Assembly (NCBI RefSeq): GCF_021044425.1
Contig: NZ_JAJNEC010000005.1
Location: forward strand, 1,240,001 to 1,304,000
DNA from: Niabella pedocola
GTDB lineage: Bacteria; Bacteroidota; Bacteroidia; Chitinophagales; Chitinophagaceae
Direction: 5' to 3'
Length of the DNA stretch: 64,000 bases
Shown: one piece after another, positions 17,412-26,536 of the stretch
Layout of the letters: each line of letters begins with the position of its first letter
How positions within the stretch are numbered: position 1 is the first letter of the stretch
Position numbers and translations under genes: made by a program
Notes under the pieces: generated by a model
The model's input: only the letters and a program-made list of their open reading frames with translations
What the model was told of the DNA's origin: nothing
The model's database searches: none

Positions 17412-17521
17412 TTTTTTGCTTTTGATCAATATTAAGGGCGGAAAGATAGCTATAAAATGAAAAAAAAAGGTGATTCCGGATTTTTCTGTACTTTGGCCGG
17501 TAATTTTTAAATAGAAAATAT

Positions 17522-19243
17522 ATGACTCAGGTACCCGCCAAAGCGAAACATCACCGCTCGCTGTTTGTGTTATTTATTACCGAAATGTGGGAACGTTTCG
17601 GATACTATTTGATGGTTGGAATTTTATTTCTTTACCTTACGGATAACAAAACAGGGGGAAAGGGATTTGATAATAAAACGGGTGCCGACATTGTGGGCAC
17701 CTTTATTGCATTGGTGTATTTAACCCCCTTTATTGGTGGCCTGCTGGCCGACCGGTATCTCGGGTACATCAAATCCATTTTTTTAGGCGGTATCCTGCTG
17801 GCGGCCGGTTACATCGGGCTGGCCATACCCGGTGATACGGCGATGTTCGTTTCACTGGGGCTGATCTGTATCGGCAACGGCTTCTTTAAACCCAATATTT
17901 CTACCATCCTTGGTAATATTTATAATAGAGAAGAACTGAAGCCATTAAAAGATAATGCATACAATATTTTCTATATGGGCGTGAACATCGGCGCCCTTTT
18001 CTGCAATTTTGCGGCAGCCTATTTACGCAATACCTACGGCTGGGGCTATGCCTTTGCTGCTGCAGGCGTGGGCCTGATCCTGGGACTCATCTGGCTGGCC
18101 ACACAGCTGAAGCATGTAAAAGAGGGCGATATCAAAAAGCCCCTGGAAAAAGAAGACATGCCCATGTCAAGGATCATGCTCTACGTATTTTTACCCGCGA
18201 TCGTAGCCGCGGTCATCGGCTGGGTTATTCCGGGAAACATCTTCGGCTCTGACACAAACGATGCCTTTATGTTTGCCTGTGTACCCGTGATCATCTTTTA
18301 TGTAAACATCTGGCGTAAAGCTGCGGGATCCGATAAGCGGTCGATTGGAGCCTTGCTGTTCATTTTTGCCATCTCCATTATTTTCTGGACCATCTATAAC
18401 CAGAATTCTACCGGTCTCACCATCTGGGCACAAACCTATACCGACCGTAAAGTAAGCGGCACCACAGAACAAATTGCAGGCAAGCTGGGCTTCCTTGAAA
18501 AAGTAACGGACAGCCTGCGGCAAACCGATAAAGTAGACGGCCATTTGATTGCGGTAACCGATACCAGTTCGGTAATACAGGCTGTAAAAGGCAAGGACCT
18601 CCTGCTGGCAAACGGCAACCTGGTAGACTCCGCCACAAGGATCGTTCAGGTACAGGGGCCCGATCCTTATTATAATAATGTACCGCCATCCGAATGGCCC
18701 CAGGGAAAAACCGAACGGCTGGCCAATACCGAACTGTTTCAATCGATCAATCCGTTTTTTATCGTAGTGCTTACACCCATACTGGTAGGGTTGCTGGTAT
18801 GGCTCCGGAAACGGCGCAGTGAGCCCACCACCTCGGCTAAATTTGGCCTGGCCCTGTTCATTTCCGGCCTTTCGGCCCTGGCAATGGTATTTGCAGTAAT
18901 GTCTGTGCCTTCGGTTTACACGAATAAAACGGCCGCTTACTGGCTGTTTATCACCTATTTTGTATTTACGATCAGCGAGATCTTATTGAGCCCGATCGGC
19001 TTGTCGTTCGTATCCAAACTTTCCCCTCCCCGGCTTACCGCGCTCATGATGGGCGGTTGGTTCCTCTCCACCTCGCTGGGCGGAAAGGTGGCCGGTGTAA
19101 TGGCCAGCCAGTGGGATCATTTTGCGGATAAAAAGATTTTCTTCCTGATCATTGCAGTGGCCGCCTTTATCGGAGGCATCTGGATCTTCGCCCGGATCAA
19201 ATCATTAAATGCGATTGTAAAGGAGCGGACGGGTTCTGCCTGA
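17522..19243 (+). CDS. POT/PTR-family proton-dependent peptide transporter, copy 1
   Basis: A 573-residue inner-membrane transporter of di- and tripeptides. The ExxERFxYY proton-coupling motif appears as 'EMWERFGYY' (about 21-29), and the PTR2 signature as 'GNGFFKPNISTILGN' (about 120). About fourteen membrane helices are interrupted by a roughly 90-residue periplasmic-type insert (about 305-400), a feature of Bacteroidota POT proteins. A terminator follows at 19274-19303, so it is probably transcribed separately from the paralogue downstream. Confidence 0.93.
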   Translation: MTQVPAKAKHHRSLFVLFITEMWERFGYYLMVGILFLYLTDNKTGGKGFDNKTGADIVGTFIALVYLTPFIGGLLADRYLGYIKSIFLGGILLAAGYIGLAIPGDTAMFVSLGLICIGNGFFKPNISTILGNIYNREELKPLKDNAYNIFYMGVNIGALFCNFAAAYLRNTYGWGYAFAAAGVGLILGLIWLATQLKHVKEGDIKKPLEKEDMPMSRIMLYVFLPAIVAAVIGWVIPGNIFGSDTNDAFMFACVPVIIFYVNIWRKAAGSDKRSIGALLFIFAISIIFWTIYNQNSTGLTIWAQTYTDRKVSGTTEQIAGKLGFLEKVTDSLRQTDKVDGHLIAVTDTSSVIQAVKGKDLLLANGNLVDSATRIVQVQGPDPYYNNVPPSEWPQGKTERLANTELFQSINPFFIVVLTPILVGLLVWLRKRRSEPTTSAKFGLALFISGLSALAMVFAVMSVPSVYTNKTAAYWLFITYFVFTISEILLSPIGLSFVSKLSPPRLTALMMGGWFLSTSLGGKVAGVMASQWDHFADKKIFFLIIAVAAFIGGIWIFARIKSLNAIVKERTGSA

Positions 19244-19273
19244 TCTGCCACCGGGCAAATAACCATCTTAAAG

Positions 19274-19303
19274 ACACGTAGTTCCTTACTGCGTGTTTTT
19301 TTT
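19274..19303 (+). terminator. Intrinsic terminator after first POT gene
   Basis: Stem ACACGTAG (19274-19281) pairs with CTGCGTGT (19289-19296) including one G-T pair, loop of seven, followed by seven T. It lies 30 bases after the stop codon. Confidence 0.75.
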
Positions 19304-19352
19304 AGTTTATAAACGATCATTTGTTATCTTTCGCCCCTGAAACAAATTGGTC

Positions 19353-20996
19353 ATGTGGAAAAGACATCCCCGGGCGCTGCCTTTTTTATTTTTTAGTGAG
19401 ATGTGGGAGCGCTTTGGCTTCTATCTGTTGCTGGGTATTTTTACGTTTTACCTGAAGGATGCCACCGGTGGCTTTGGCATGGACGAAAAAGAATCCGCCT
19501 CCCTGTACGGCACGTTTATCGCACTGATCTATTTTACACCCTTCCTCGGAGGATTGCTGGCCGACCGTAAAATGGGTTACTGTAATGCCATTATCATCGG
19601 CGGGCTGCTGATGGGTGTGGGCTATTGCCTGATGAGCGTACGCTCCGTACCCATGCTGTACCTGGCCATGACCCTCATCATTATCGGCAACGGGTTCTTT
19701 AAACCCAATATTTCCACCCTGCTGGGCAATGTATATTCTACCTCCCAATACCAGGATAAAAAGGATGAAGGATATAATATCTTTTATATGGGGATCAATA
19801 TCGGCGCCTTTATCTGTAACTTTTTCGGAGCGGCCCTTTATACTACCATTGGCTGGGGCGCTGCTTTTATCGCAGCCGGTGTGGGTATGTTCCTGGGTGT
19901 GATCATTTTTGTGATCGGTAAGCCGCACTACAAAGCATTCGATACCCGCAAACCGCTGAAACAGGGGGATATGTCCATAGGCAAAATATTCGGACTGGTG
20001 GTATTGCCGGCCCTGGTTTTTGGAGCCGTTGGTTACCTGATAAAAGGTGCCGACGGGGCTATTTTCGACAGCAGCAGTACGGATGCCTTTATCTTTGCCT
20101 GCTTCCCCGTTGCGGTATTTTTTATCGCACTCCTGCTCCGGAGCCCGAAAGAGGAACGGCGCCCCATGGCAGCACTGCTTTCGATCTTTGCCGTGGTGAT
20201 CCTGTTCTGGGCCATTTTCAAACAGAACGGCTCCGCACTCAATACCTGGGCCAGCCGGTACACAGAACGGCATGTGGAAGGTACCACGGGAACGGTCCTG
20301 AATGCGCTGAAACTTACCGAAACCATCCCGTATAAAAAAGATTCAGTTACCCTGCTCGACCACCAGTTCCGGAAAATAAAAGAGGACGGGAAGGAAGTAA
20401 AAGGGCTGGATTATCCTTCTTATTTTAAAAATATGAACCGAGCGGAAACCCCGCTGAAGGACGGCGACCAGGTAAAAGCCTGGGCTCCCTCACTGTCGCA
20501 ATCCATCAATCCATTCTGGGTGATCGTGCTTACTCCGTTGCTGGTAGCCTTCTTTACCTGGCTCCGCAAAAAAGGAAAGGAACCTTCCACGCCCTCCAAA
20601 ATAGCCCTGGGCCTGCTGGTTTCGGCGATGTCGGTACTGGTGATGGTGCTTGCCGTAAAAGCCGGTAACAATGGTGCAGAAAAAGTAAGCATCTGGTGGC
20701 TGATCGGCAGTTATGGCATCATTACCGTTGGGGAACTGTTTTTAAGTCCCATGGGATTGTCGCTGGTATCCAAACTGAGCCCGGTGCGCATCACCTCCCT
20801 GATGATGGGCGGCTGGTTCCTGTCTATCTCCATCGGCAACAAGCTCAGCGGTATTCTTTCCAGCAAATGGGATGAATATACCAATAAAGAAAGCTACTTT
20901 TGGCTGAATTTCGTATTGCTTTTTAGTGCCGCATTGTTCCTTTTTGCCATTTTAAAATGGCTGAACCGCGTGATGAAGGAAAAAGGCGTGGCATAG
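19353..20996 (+). CDS. POT/PTR-family proton-dependent peptide transporter, copy 2
   Basis: ATG 19353 gives 'MWKRHPRALPFLFFSEMWERFGFY'-type N terminus (547 residues); the upstream in-frame TTG at 19347 is unlikely. It carries 'SEMWERFGFY' and 'GNGFFKPNISTLLGN', the same signatures as the preceding transporter, and the same mid-protein insert in diverged form. The two are clearly tandem paralogues that have diverged strongly in the insert, which suggests different substrate ranges. The OPT gene follows after 55 bases. Confidence 0.93.
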   Translation: MWKRHPRALPFLFFSEMWERFGFYLLLGIFTFYLKDATGGFGMDEKESASLYGTFIALIYFTPFLGGLLADRKMGYCNAIIIGGLLMGVGYCLMSVRSVPMLYLAMTLIIIGNGFFKPNISTLLGNVYSTSQYQDKKDEGYNIFYMGINIGAFICNFFGAALYTTIGWGAAFIAAGVGMFLGVIIFVIGKPHYKAFDTRKPLKQGDMSIGKIFGLVVLPALVFGAVGYLIKGADGAIFDSSSTDAFIFACFPVAVFFIALLLRSPKEERRPMAALLSIFAVVILFWAIFKQNGSALNTWASRYTERHVEGTTGTVLNALKLTETIPYKKDSVTLLDHQFRKIKEDGKEVKGLDYPSYFKNMNRAETPLKDGDQVKAWAPSLSQSINPFWVIVLTPLLVAFFTWLRKKGKEPSTPSKIALGLLVSAMSVLVMVLAVKAGNNGAEKVSIWWLIGSYGIITVGELFLSPMGLSLVSKLSPVRITSLMMGGWFLSISIGNKLSGILSSKWDEYTNKESYFWLNFVLLFSAALFLFAILKWLNRVMKEKGVA

Positions 20997-21051
20997 AGCA
21001 ACGATAGCAAGCAGCCGGATCACAACGCAATTATCATTTTTAAGAATATCT

Positions 21052-23097
21052 ATGCAGGAAACAAAATCTTCATTTAAGCCCTTTGTGCCGGATGACGCCC
21101 GCGTGGCGGAGTTTACATTAAAATCGGTGCTTACCGGTGCCGCCTTCGGAATCATATTTGGCGCTGCCACGGTGTACCTGGCATTAAAAGCCGGGCTTAC
21201 CGTATCGGCCTCTATACCAATTGCAGTAATTGCCATTACCCTGGGTCGCAAATTTTTAAAGACCACCATCCTTGAAAACAACATCATTCAAACAACGGGC
21301 TCCGCCGGTGAGAGCATTGCGGCCGGCGTGGTATTTACCCTCCCCGGTTTTTTGTTCCTGAGCGATGGCAGCGGCGAACATTTTTTTAATTATATGACCA
21401 TCCTTACGCTGGCCATTATCGGTGGTATATTGGGTACCCTGATGATGATCCCGCTCCGGAAATCATTGATCGTAAACGAACATAAAACCCTGCCCTACCC
21501 GGAAGGTACGGCCTGTGCCGATGTATTGAAAGCCGGGGAAAAGGGTGGCAATTTTGCCAAGACCGCTTTCTGGGGACTTGGCTTTGCCTTTGTATATGCC
21601 GTGCTGCAGAAGATCGTACACCTTATTGCGGAAACGCCTGCATTTATTACCAAACAAACGAACCGGTTTTTCCCATCCGCAAAGGTCAGTGGTGAAATCA
21701 CCCCTGAATACCTGGGTGTGGGTTATATCATCGGGCCAAAGATCGCGGGCGTACTGGTAGCCGGTGGTGTGCTGGCCTGGCTGGTATTGATCCCGCTGTT
21801 ATCATCCGTAGTGTCGCCCGACCTTATTGCCAGTCAGCTGGTAAAATTAGGCTACCTCGCCAATACCGCAACCGCGGGCGGCAAGGGCGGCTGGGATCCC
21901 GTGGCCAAAACATTTGATGATTTTTCTTCCGCTGTGTATTATGCCTATATCCGCCAGATCGGCGCGGGTGCAGTAGCTGCCGGTGGTTTTATTACGCTGA
22001 TCAAAACCATTCCCACTATTGTTTCCTCCTTTAAAGGAAGCCTGGGTTCTATCAAAGGCGGTGCAGCTGCAGCGGCTTCGGTTAAACGTACGGAGCGCGA
22101 CCTGAGCATGAAAGTAGTGGCCCTGGGCAGCCTGGGCCTGGTGATCCTGATCGCTTTACTGCCACAGATACCCGGACATACCATTCTTCAAAAATTACTG
22201 ATCGGCATCCTGGTGGTGATCTTCGGCGCCTTCTTTGTAACCGTTTCTTCCCGTATTGTAGGCCTGATCGGTTCTTCAAATAACCCCATCAGCGGTATGA
22301 CCATTGCCACATTGATGGGTACCTGCCTGATTTTTATTGCCGTGGGCTGGAGCGGAAAAGCGTATGAACCCATGGCCCTGGTGGTGGGCGGATTGATCTG
22401 TATTGCCGCGGCCAATGCCGGAGCCACATCGCAGGATCTGAAGACCGGTTATATTGTGGGGGCTACGCCCAAATACCAGCAGCTGGCCTTGTTTGTAGGT
22501 GTAATCGTTTCTTCCATTGTGATCGGTCTTACCGTGAACTTCCTGGATAAACCAACCGCCGATATGGTGGCAAAAGGCGTTACCGAACATGCGATCGGTT
22601 CCGAATATTATCCTGCACCACAGGGTACGCTGATGGCTACGCTGGCAAGAGGGATCCTTTCCTTTAACCTCGACTGGCAGTTTGTACTGGTGGGTGTATT
22701 TATTTCTATAGTGCTGGAACTCTGCGGTGTAAAATCGCTGAGCTTTGCCGTAGGTGCGTACCTGCCATTGTCGACCACATTGCCCATCTTCATCGGCGGA
22801 TTGATCCGTGGTGCCGTAGATAAAAAAGCCGGTAAGGCTGCAAATCCTGAAGAAGAGGAATTAGGCCGGGGCAATCTTTTTGCTACCGGACTGGTGGCCG
22901 GTGGTGCGGTTGCCGGTGTGGTGATCGCTATTCTTTCCGGGTTTGATGGCCCCGCCGCCGCCTTAAAAGCGGTGAACGCAGAACATGGACTCAGTACTGC
23001 GCTGGGAGAAGGCGGTTATTACGTATTGGGCGCACTGGCTTTTGCCACTATGGCCTTCGTTTTGTACCGGGTGGGTCTTTCCAAGAACAAGGAATAA
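21052..23097 (+). CDS. OPT-family oligopeptide transporter
   Basis: A 681-residue inner-membrane protein with about fifteen hydrophobic helices. It has the OPT N-terminal pattern ('EFTLKSVLTGAAFGIIFGAA', 'YLALKAGLTVSASIP') and 'GSAGESIAAGV', 'LPYPEGTACADVLKAGE', 'LGVGYIIGPKIAGVL', typical of the bacterial OPT branch. It transports peptides or peptide-like metal chelates. Location after two POT genes makes this a three-transporter peptide-uptake cluster, ending in a strong terminator at 23191. Confidence 0.93.
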   Translation: MQETKSSFKPFVPDDARVAEFTLKSVLTGAAFGIIFGAATVYLALKAGLTVSASIPIAVIAITLGRKFLKTTILENNIIQTTGSAGESIAAGVVFTLPGFLFLSDGSGEHFFNYMTILTLAIIGGILGTLMMIPLRKSLIVNEHKTLPYPEGTACADVLKAGEKGGNFAKTAFWGLGFAFVYAVLQKIVHLIAETPAFITKQTNRFFPSAKVSGEITPEYLGVGYIIGPKIAGVLVAGGVLAWLVLIPLLSSVVSPDLIASQLVKLGYLANTATAGGKGGWDPVAKTFDDFSSAVYYAYIRQIGAGAVAAGGFITLIKTIPTIVSSFKGSLGSIKGGAAAAASVKRTERDLSMKVVALGSLGLVILIALLPQIPGHTILQKLLIGILVVIFGAFFVTVSSRIVGLIGSSNNPISGMTIATLMGTCLIFIAVGWSGKAYEPMALVVGGLICIAAANAGATSQDLKTGYIVGATPKYQQLALFVGVIVSSIVIGLTVNFLDKPTADMVAKGVTEHAIGSEYYPAPQGTLMATLARGILSFNLDWQFVLVGVFISIVLELCGVKSLSFAVGAYLPLSTTLPIFIGGLIRGAVDKKAGKAANPEEEELGRGNLFATGLVAGGAVAGVVIAILSGFDGPAAALKAVNAEHGLSTALGEGGYYVLGALAFATMAFVLYRVGLSKNKE

Positions 23098-23190
23098 TAT
23101 TCCTGCATATTACAGCCATCCGGGTTATACATATTACCGGCGCGCTGTGTTGGGTTTATTAAGTACCTTAATAAATTGTTTACCAAAAAA

Positions 23191-23228
23191 GTTCCGGCTG
23201 TAATGCGTTGCAGCCGGAACTTTTTTTT
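23191..23228 (+). terminator. Intrinsic terminator after OPT gene
   Basis: Perfect 10-bp stem GTTCCGGCTG / CAGCCGGAAC (23191-23200, 23211-23220) with a ten-base loop, followed by eight T. A run of A precedes it, so it could also work on the other strand. Confidence 0.88.
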
Positions 23229-23372
23229 CAGGTCACATAGGGAAGTTGCAACGTTGCACTAACCAGCCAGCCAACGACAATCATCTGCAATGCAGGAGCG
23301 CACCCGTAACATGCGGGATTGATATAGACCCGGCGCGCCATATTACCGCCGCGCTGCGGCTAAGACGTTTCT

Positions 23373-23576
23373 CCGGCTTTCCAGGTTACAAATATTAACG
23401 GCGCGCTGCGCCTGCCGGCAGGTGGGCCTCTTTGTTCATTAGGCACTATTGAATGAATAAATGTAAATAAAAAAATCTCCAGCGTGTTCCAGCCCCAACT
23501 TTTTTTATCACATATGGGGATGAAGAAAAGCTGTGGAGCAGCGTTGACCGCCTAGCCAACGATAATAAAAGGTAAC
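23373..23576 (+). repeat. 204-bp direct repeat, copy 1
   Basis: Matches 23581-23784 without gaps at a constant offset of 208 bases, with only scattered substitutions. Contains the 12-bp palindrome CCTGCCGGCAGG and a GGCGCGCTGCGCC segment able to form hairpins. Not coding. Confidence 0.9.
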
Positions 23577-23580
23577 ACTT

Positions 23581-23784
23581 CCGGCTTTCCAGGTTACAAA
23601 TATTAATGGCGCGCTGCGCCTGCCGGCAGGTGGGCCTCTTTGTTTATTAGGTCCTATTGAATGAATAAATGTAAATAAAAAAACCTCCAGCGTGTTCCAG
23701 CCCCAACTTTTTTTATCACATATGGGGATGAAGAAAAGCTGCAGAGCAGCATTGACCTCTTAGCCAACGGCAATAAAAGGTAAC
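23581..23784 (+). repeat. 204-bp direct repeat, copy 2
   Basis: Second unit of the tandem duplication; only four bases (23577-23580) separate it from copy 1. Substitutions relative to copy 1 show that the duplication is not extremely recent. Confidence 0.9.
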
Positions 23785-23976
23785 CGAGGTGCAGCGCACC
23801 GGTAATCTTGTAATGACATCACGCTCTATTTGAATGCATCATTTTTCGTTTTCATATCACAATGTTAAAGGCACTTCCGTTTCAAATAGGAGTGTTCTTT
23901 TTTTTATGTCCCTTATTTCTGCTGACATATAGCTGTCACAATCCCGTATTTTCTTTGTATCATTAAAATATGAATC

Positions 23977-24600
23977 ATGGAAAAACTGGATCTTACAAAA
24001 CAATACCGGCACTATTTTACGGCAAAGCCGGAACCGGCACTGGTAACGATCGAAGCCGCCCAATTCCTGTCTGTCACCGGCAAGGGCGATCCCTCCGGTA
24101 CATCCTTTAAAAAACATATCGAAGCCCTGTACAGCACCGCTTATACGTTGAAGTTCGCCTGCAAGGCCCGCAACAAGGATTTCGTGGTTTCAAAACTGGA
24201 AGGACTCTGGTGGTTTGATGAAAGCCGGTTCCGTGTACAAACGGCTGCTGAAGCTTCGCTGAAAGTACCCCGGAGCGAGTGGGAATACCGCCTGCTGATA
24301 CGGCTGCCGGATTTTATCACCAAAAAAGAAGTACAGGAAAGCCAGGAAGCCGTGCTGCTGAAGAAACAACTCATCGAAGTTCAATTCCTGGAGTTATTCA
24401 GCATGGAAGAAGGTTTGTGTGTACAATTGCTGCATCAGGGTCCCTTTGCCACGGAACCGGAATCACTGGAAAAGATCACTGCATTTATGCAGGAGAAAAA
24501 TCTTTCCCGTAACGGCGTACATCATGAGATCTATTTATCCGATTTTAATAAAACAGCTCCTGAAAAACTGAAAACGATTTTAAGAGAACCGGTAAAATAA
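23977..24600 (+). CDS. GyrI-like small-molecule-binding protein
   Basis: A 207-residue soluble protein of the GyrI-like (SRPBCC-unrelated, SHS2-type) family: 'EKLDLTKQYRHYFTAKPEPALVTI' at the N terminus, 'FLSVTGKGDPSG', 'LKVPRSEWEYRLLIRLPDFI' and 'LHQGPFATEPESLEKI' further on. Stand-alone GyrI-like proteins bind diverse small molecules; some hydrolyse toxic cyclopropane compounds. No DNA-binding domain is present. It stands alone, convergent with the esterase gene six bases downstream. Confidence 0.85.
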   Translation: MEKLDLTKQYRHYFTAKPEPALVTIEAAQFLSVTGKGDPSGTSFKKHIEALYSTAYTLKFACKARNKDFVVSKLEGLWWFDESRFRVQTAAEASLKVPRSEWEYRLLIRLPDFITKKEVQESQEAVLLKKQLIEVQFLELFSMEEGLCVQLLHQGPFATEPESLEKITAFMQEKNLSRNGVHHEIYLSDFNKTAPEKLKTILREPVK

Positions 24601-24606
24601 CCGTTC

Positions 24607-25434
24607 TCAATTGCCGGGTATATTTAGTTTATTGAAAAAATTGCTAAAGAACAGCAGCTGGTATTGGATGGCATTGCGCCAATAGGCCCAGTCATGCCCG
24701 CCGGGATAGGTACTATAGCTGTGCGGAATTTTTAACCGCACCATTTTTTCGTGGAGTGCGTTGTTCGTTTCGTAAAAAAAATCATCCACCCCGCAATCAA
24801 AGATAATGGCTACGGAATCACGCGGATATTTTTCAATCGCATCCGCCACGGTGATCTCCTTCCAGTCGAAACCGGCGGCACCCGGATCGCCGATCCATGT
24901 TTGAATGCCCCATTTTTCCGCAAACGGCTTTATGTCTACCCCGCCACTCATGCTGCCACAGGCCCCAAAGGTAGCGGCATGCCGCAGCCCCAGAAACAAA
25001 CCGCCATGGCCGCCCATACTTAAACCCGTAATGGCCCGGCCAAAGCGGCTTTTCTGTGTTTTATAATGCGTGTCGATATAGTCAGGAACTTCTGTACCGA
25101 TATAGGTTTCATACTGCACGGCCGGGTTCATGCGGCTATTAAAGTACCAGCTGTCCTTACTGCCGTCCGGACAAACAATCAGCAACTGGTAACGATCGGC
25201 ATGCGCTTTCAGGTCCGGCACACGGATGATCCAGTTCGCATACCAGCCATCATAACCATGCAACAGGTAAACCACCGGGAACTGTTTCCCTTCCTGGTAA
25301 TGCTGTGGCAGTATGACCACGCAATTCGAACTTTTTTTCATCGCCTTGCTATAGATACTTACGGTATCAACCGTGGCCGCATGTAAGCAACCGGCACTCC
25401 AAAGCAATAGCAGCAGGAAAATAGCCTTTCTCAT
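24607..25434 (-). CDS. Secreted esterase, esterase D/feruloyl-esterase family
   Basis: A 275-residue alpha/beta-hydrolase of the PF00756 type with signal peptide (about 1-19). The nucleophile S139 is in 'GLSMGGHGG', the acid is probably the Asp in 'IFDCGVDDFF', and the His is in 'YPGGHDWAYW'. Relatives include feruloyl and acetyl-xylan esterases and S-formylglutathione hydrolase; a secreted member near polysaccharide genes suggests removal of ester groups from glycans, but the substrate is not determined. Confidence 0.87.
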   Translation of the reverse strand: MRKAIFLLLLLWSAGCLHAATVDTVSIYSKAMKKSSNCVVILPQHYQEGKQFPVVYLLHGYDGWYANWIIRVPDLKAHADRYQLLIVCPDGSKDSWYFNSRMNPAVQYETYIGTEVPDYIDTHYKTQKSRFGRAITGLSMGGHGGLFLGLRHAATFGACGSMSGGVDIKPFAEKWGIQTWIGDPGAAGFDWKEITVADAIEKYPRDSVAIIFDCGVDDFFYETNNALHEKMVRLKIPHSYSTYPGGHDWAYWRNAIQYQLLFFSNFFNKLNIPGN

Positions 25435-25489
25435 TTTTATTGATTTTTTGAGAAGGTGTATTTAAAAAAAATGATGTAAGCTTCCTTCG

Positions 25490-26404
25490 CTACATAAACG
25501 CATCCGATTCCCGGTATGCCGCAATCAGCCGGTCTTCCCCAGCTTTTCCGGGGTGTAAAATGCCATGCTCCATTCCCAGCACTCCTTTATAGCCCTTTTC
25601 GTAAAGCCATTTGAATACGTTCTTGTAATTGATCTCTCCCGTTGTGGGCTCTTTTCTTCCGGGGTTATCACCGATCTGGATATAAGCGATTTCGCTCCAG
25701 GTCAGTTCCATGTTTTTAATAAGATTGCCCTCATTTTTCTGCATATGGTAGATATCGTACAGGATCTTACAGGAAGGGCTGTTTACACCCCTGCAGATTT
25801 CGTAGGTTTGAGCAGAAGTGCGCAGGAACAAATCCGGCGTATCACTCAGCGGCTCCAGCACCATTACGATCCCATGCGGTTCGAAGATTTCTGCGCCTCT
25901 CCGCAAGGCATCGATCACATTGCCCGTTTGCACTTCAAGCGGAAGATTGCGCTGAAAATCGCCGGGTACCACCGTTACCCATTTAGCGTTGCACCGTTTG
26001 GCCACTTCAACCGATTGCCGGCAACCGTCCAGGAAAATATCCAGGTGTTCCTTTTTATTGGCGGCCAGGGTATTGGCGCCGTTGCCACCTTTGGGCACTA
26101 CAAAAACCCCCATGCGCATATTCAGTTTGGCCAGGGTTTCTCCTATTTTCGACTGCATTTGCGGCGTTCTGCCGGTCATACCGTTGTCTTCAATAGAGCG
26201 GAAACCTTTGTCATACATATACTTTATCTGGTCGATAAAGTCCTTACCGGCGCTGTTACCAAACATGCCGTCGTGGGGAGCATAGTCCATATGAAAGGTC
26301 TTATCCGCTTTTACTTCTTTCGCTGATCCTGCCCATAAACTGGTTCCCAGCCCCAGGGCACTCATCGTTAGTACATTGTTTTTTACGAAATTTCTTCGGT
26401 TCAT
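25490..26404 (-). CDS. Sugar phosphate isomerase/epimerase-like TIM-barrel protein with Tat signal
   Basis: A 304-residue protein with a Tat-like N terminus ('MNRRNFVKNNVLTMSALGLG', twin Arg at 3-4), followed by an AP-endonuclease-2-type TIM barrel. Probable metal ligands are Glu in 'MVLEPLSD', Asp and His in 'YDIYHM', and Glu in 'LGMEHGIL'. It resembles hydroxypyruvate isomerase-like proteins. Exported relatives in Bacteroidota often accompany Gfo/Idh/MocA oxidoreductases such as the one at 27522, and act as isomerases or as lyases on oxidised glycosides; which applies is unknown. Confidence 0.85.
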   Translation of the reverse strand: MNRRNFVKNNVLTMSALGLGTSLWAGSAKEVKADKTFHMDYAPHDGMFGNSAGKDFIDQIKYMYDKGFRSIEDNGMTGRTPQMQSKIGETLAKLNMRMGVFVVPKGGNGANTLAANKKEHLDIFLDGCRQSVEVAKRCNAKWVTVVPGDFQRNLPLEVQTGNVIDALRRGAEIFEPHGIVMVLEPLSDTPDLFLRTSAQTYEICRGVNSPSCKILYDIYHMQKNEGNLIKNMELTWSEIAYIQIGDNPGRKEPTTGEINYKNVFKWLYEKGYKGVLGMEHGILHPGKAGEDRLIAAYRESDAFM

Positions 26405-26536
26405 TGTGGCAAATTTTTTCGAACTAAAAATAGGAAACTTTAATATTTATAAAAAAGATTTAGGAATTATTTTCGTTTTGTGCTATTTTGGAACCCATTT
26501 AATTGTGAAACTGAAAATTTACTTAACTTCGGAACG

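Larger units (their letters stand above)
23098..23976. other. Repeat-rich intergenic region
   Basis: About 880 bases without a gene. It holds the terminator of the OPT gene (23191-23228), a 204-bp direct duplication (separate entries), diverged fragments of the same element before it (about 23105-23165 and 23229-23285), and an inverted fragment after it (about 23788-23806). A word of the type ATATTAnCGGCGCGCTG recurs near 23131, 23339, 23392 and 23602. Confidence 0.7.

Noticed and set aside
19386..20273. 295-codon open frame antisense to the second POT transporter
   Set aside because: Translation is rich in His, Gln and Gly without domain pattern; the plus-strand transporter explains the sequence completely.
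23373..23784. Possible CRISPR array
   Set aside because: Only two long copies with a four-base gap and no short regular repeat-spacer pattern; no cas genes nearby.
25565..26326. 253-codon plus-strand open frame opposite the TIM-barrel gene
   Set aside because: The minus-strand product has a Tat signal and metal-ligand motifs; the plus-strand product has none.
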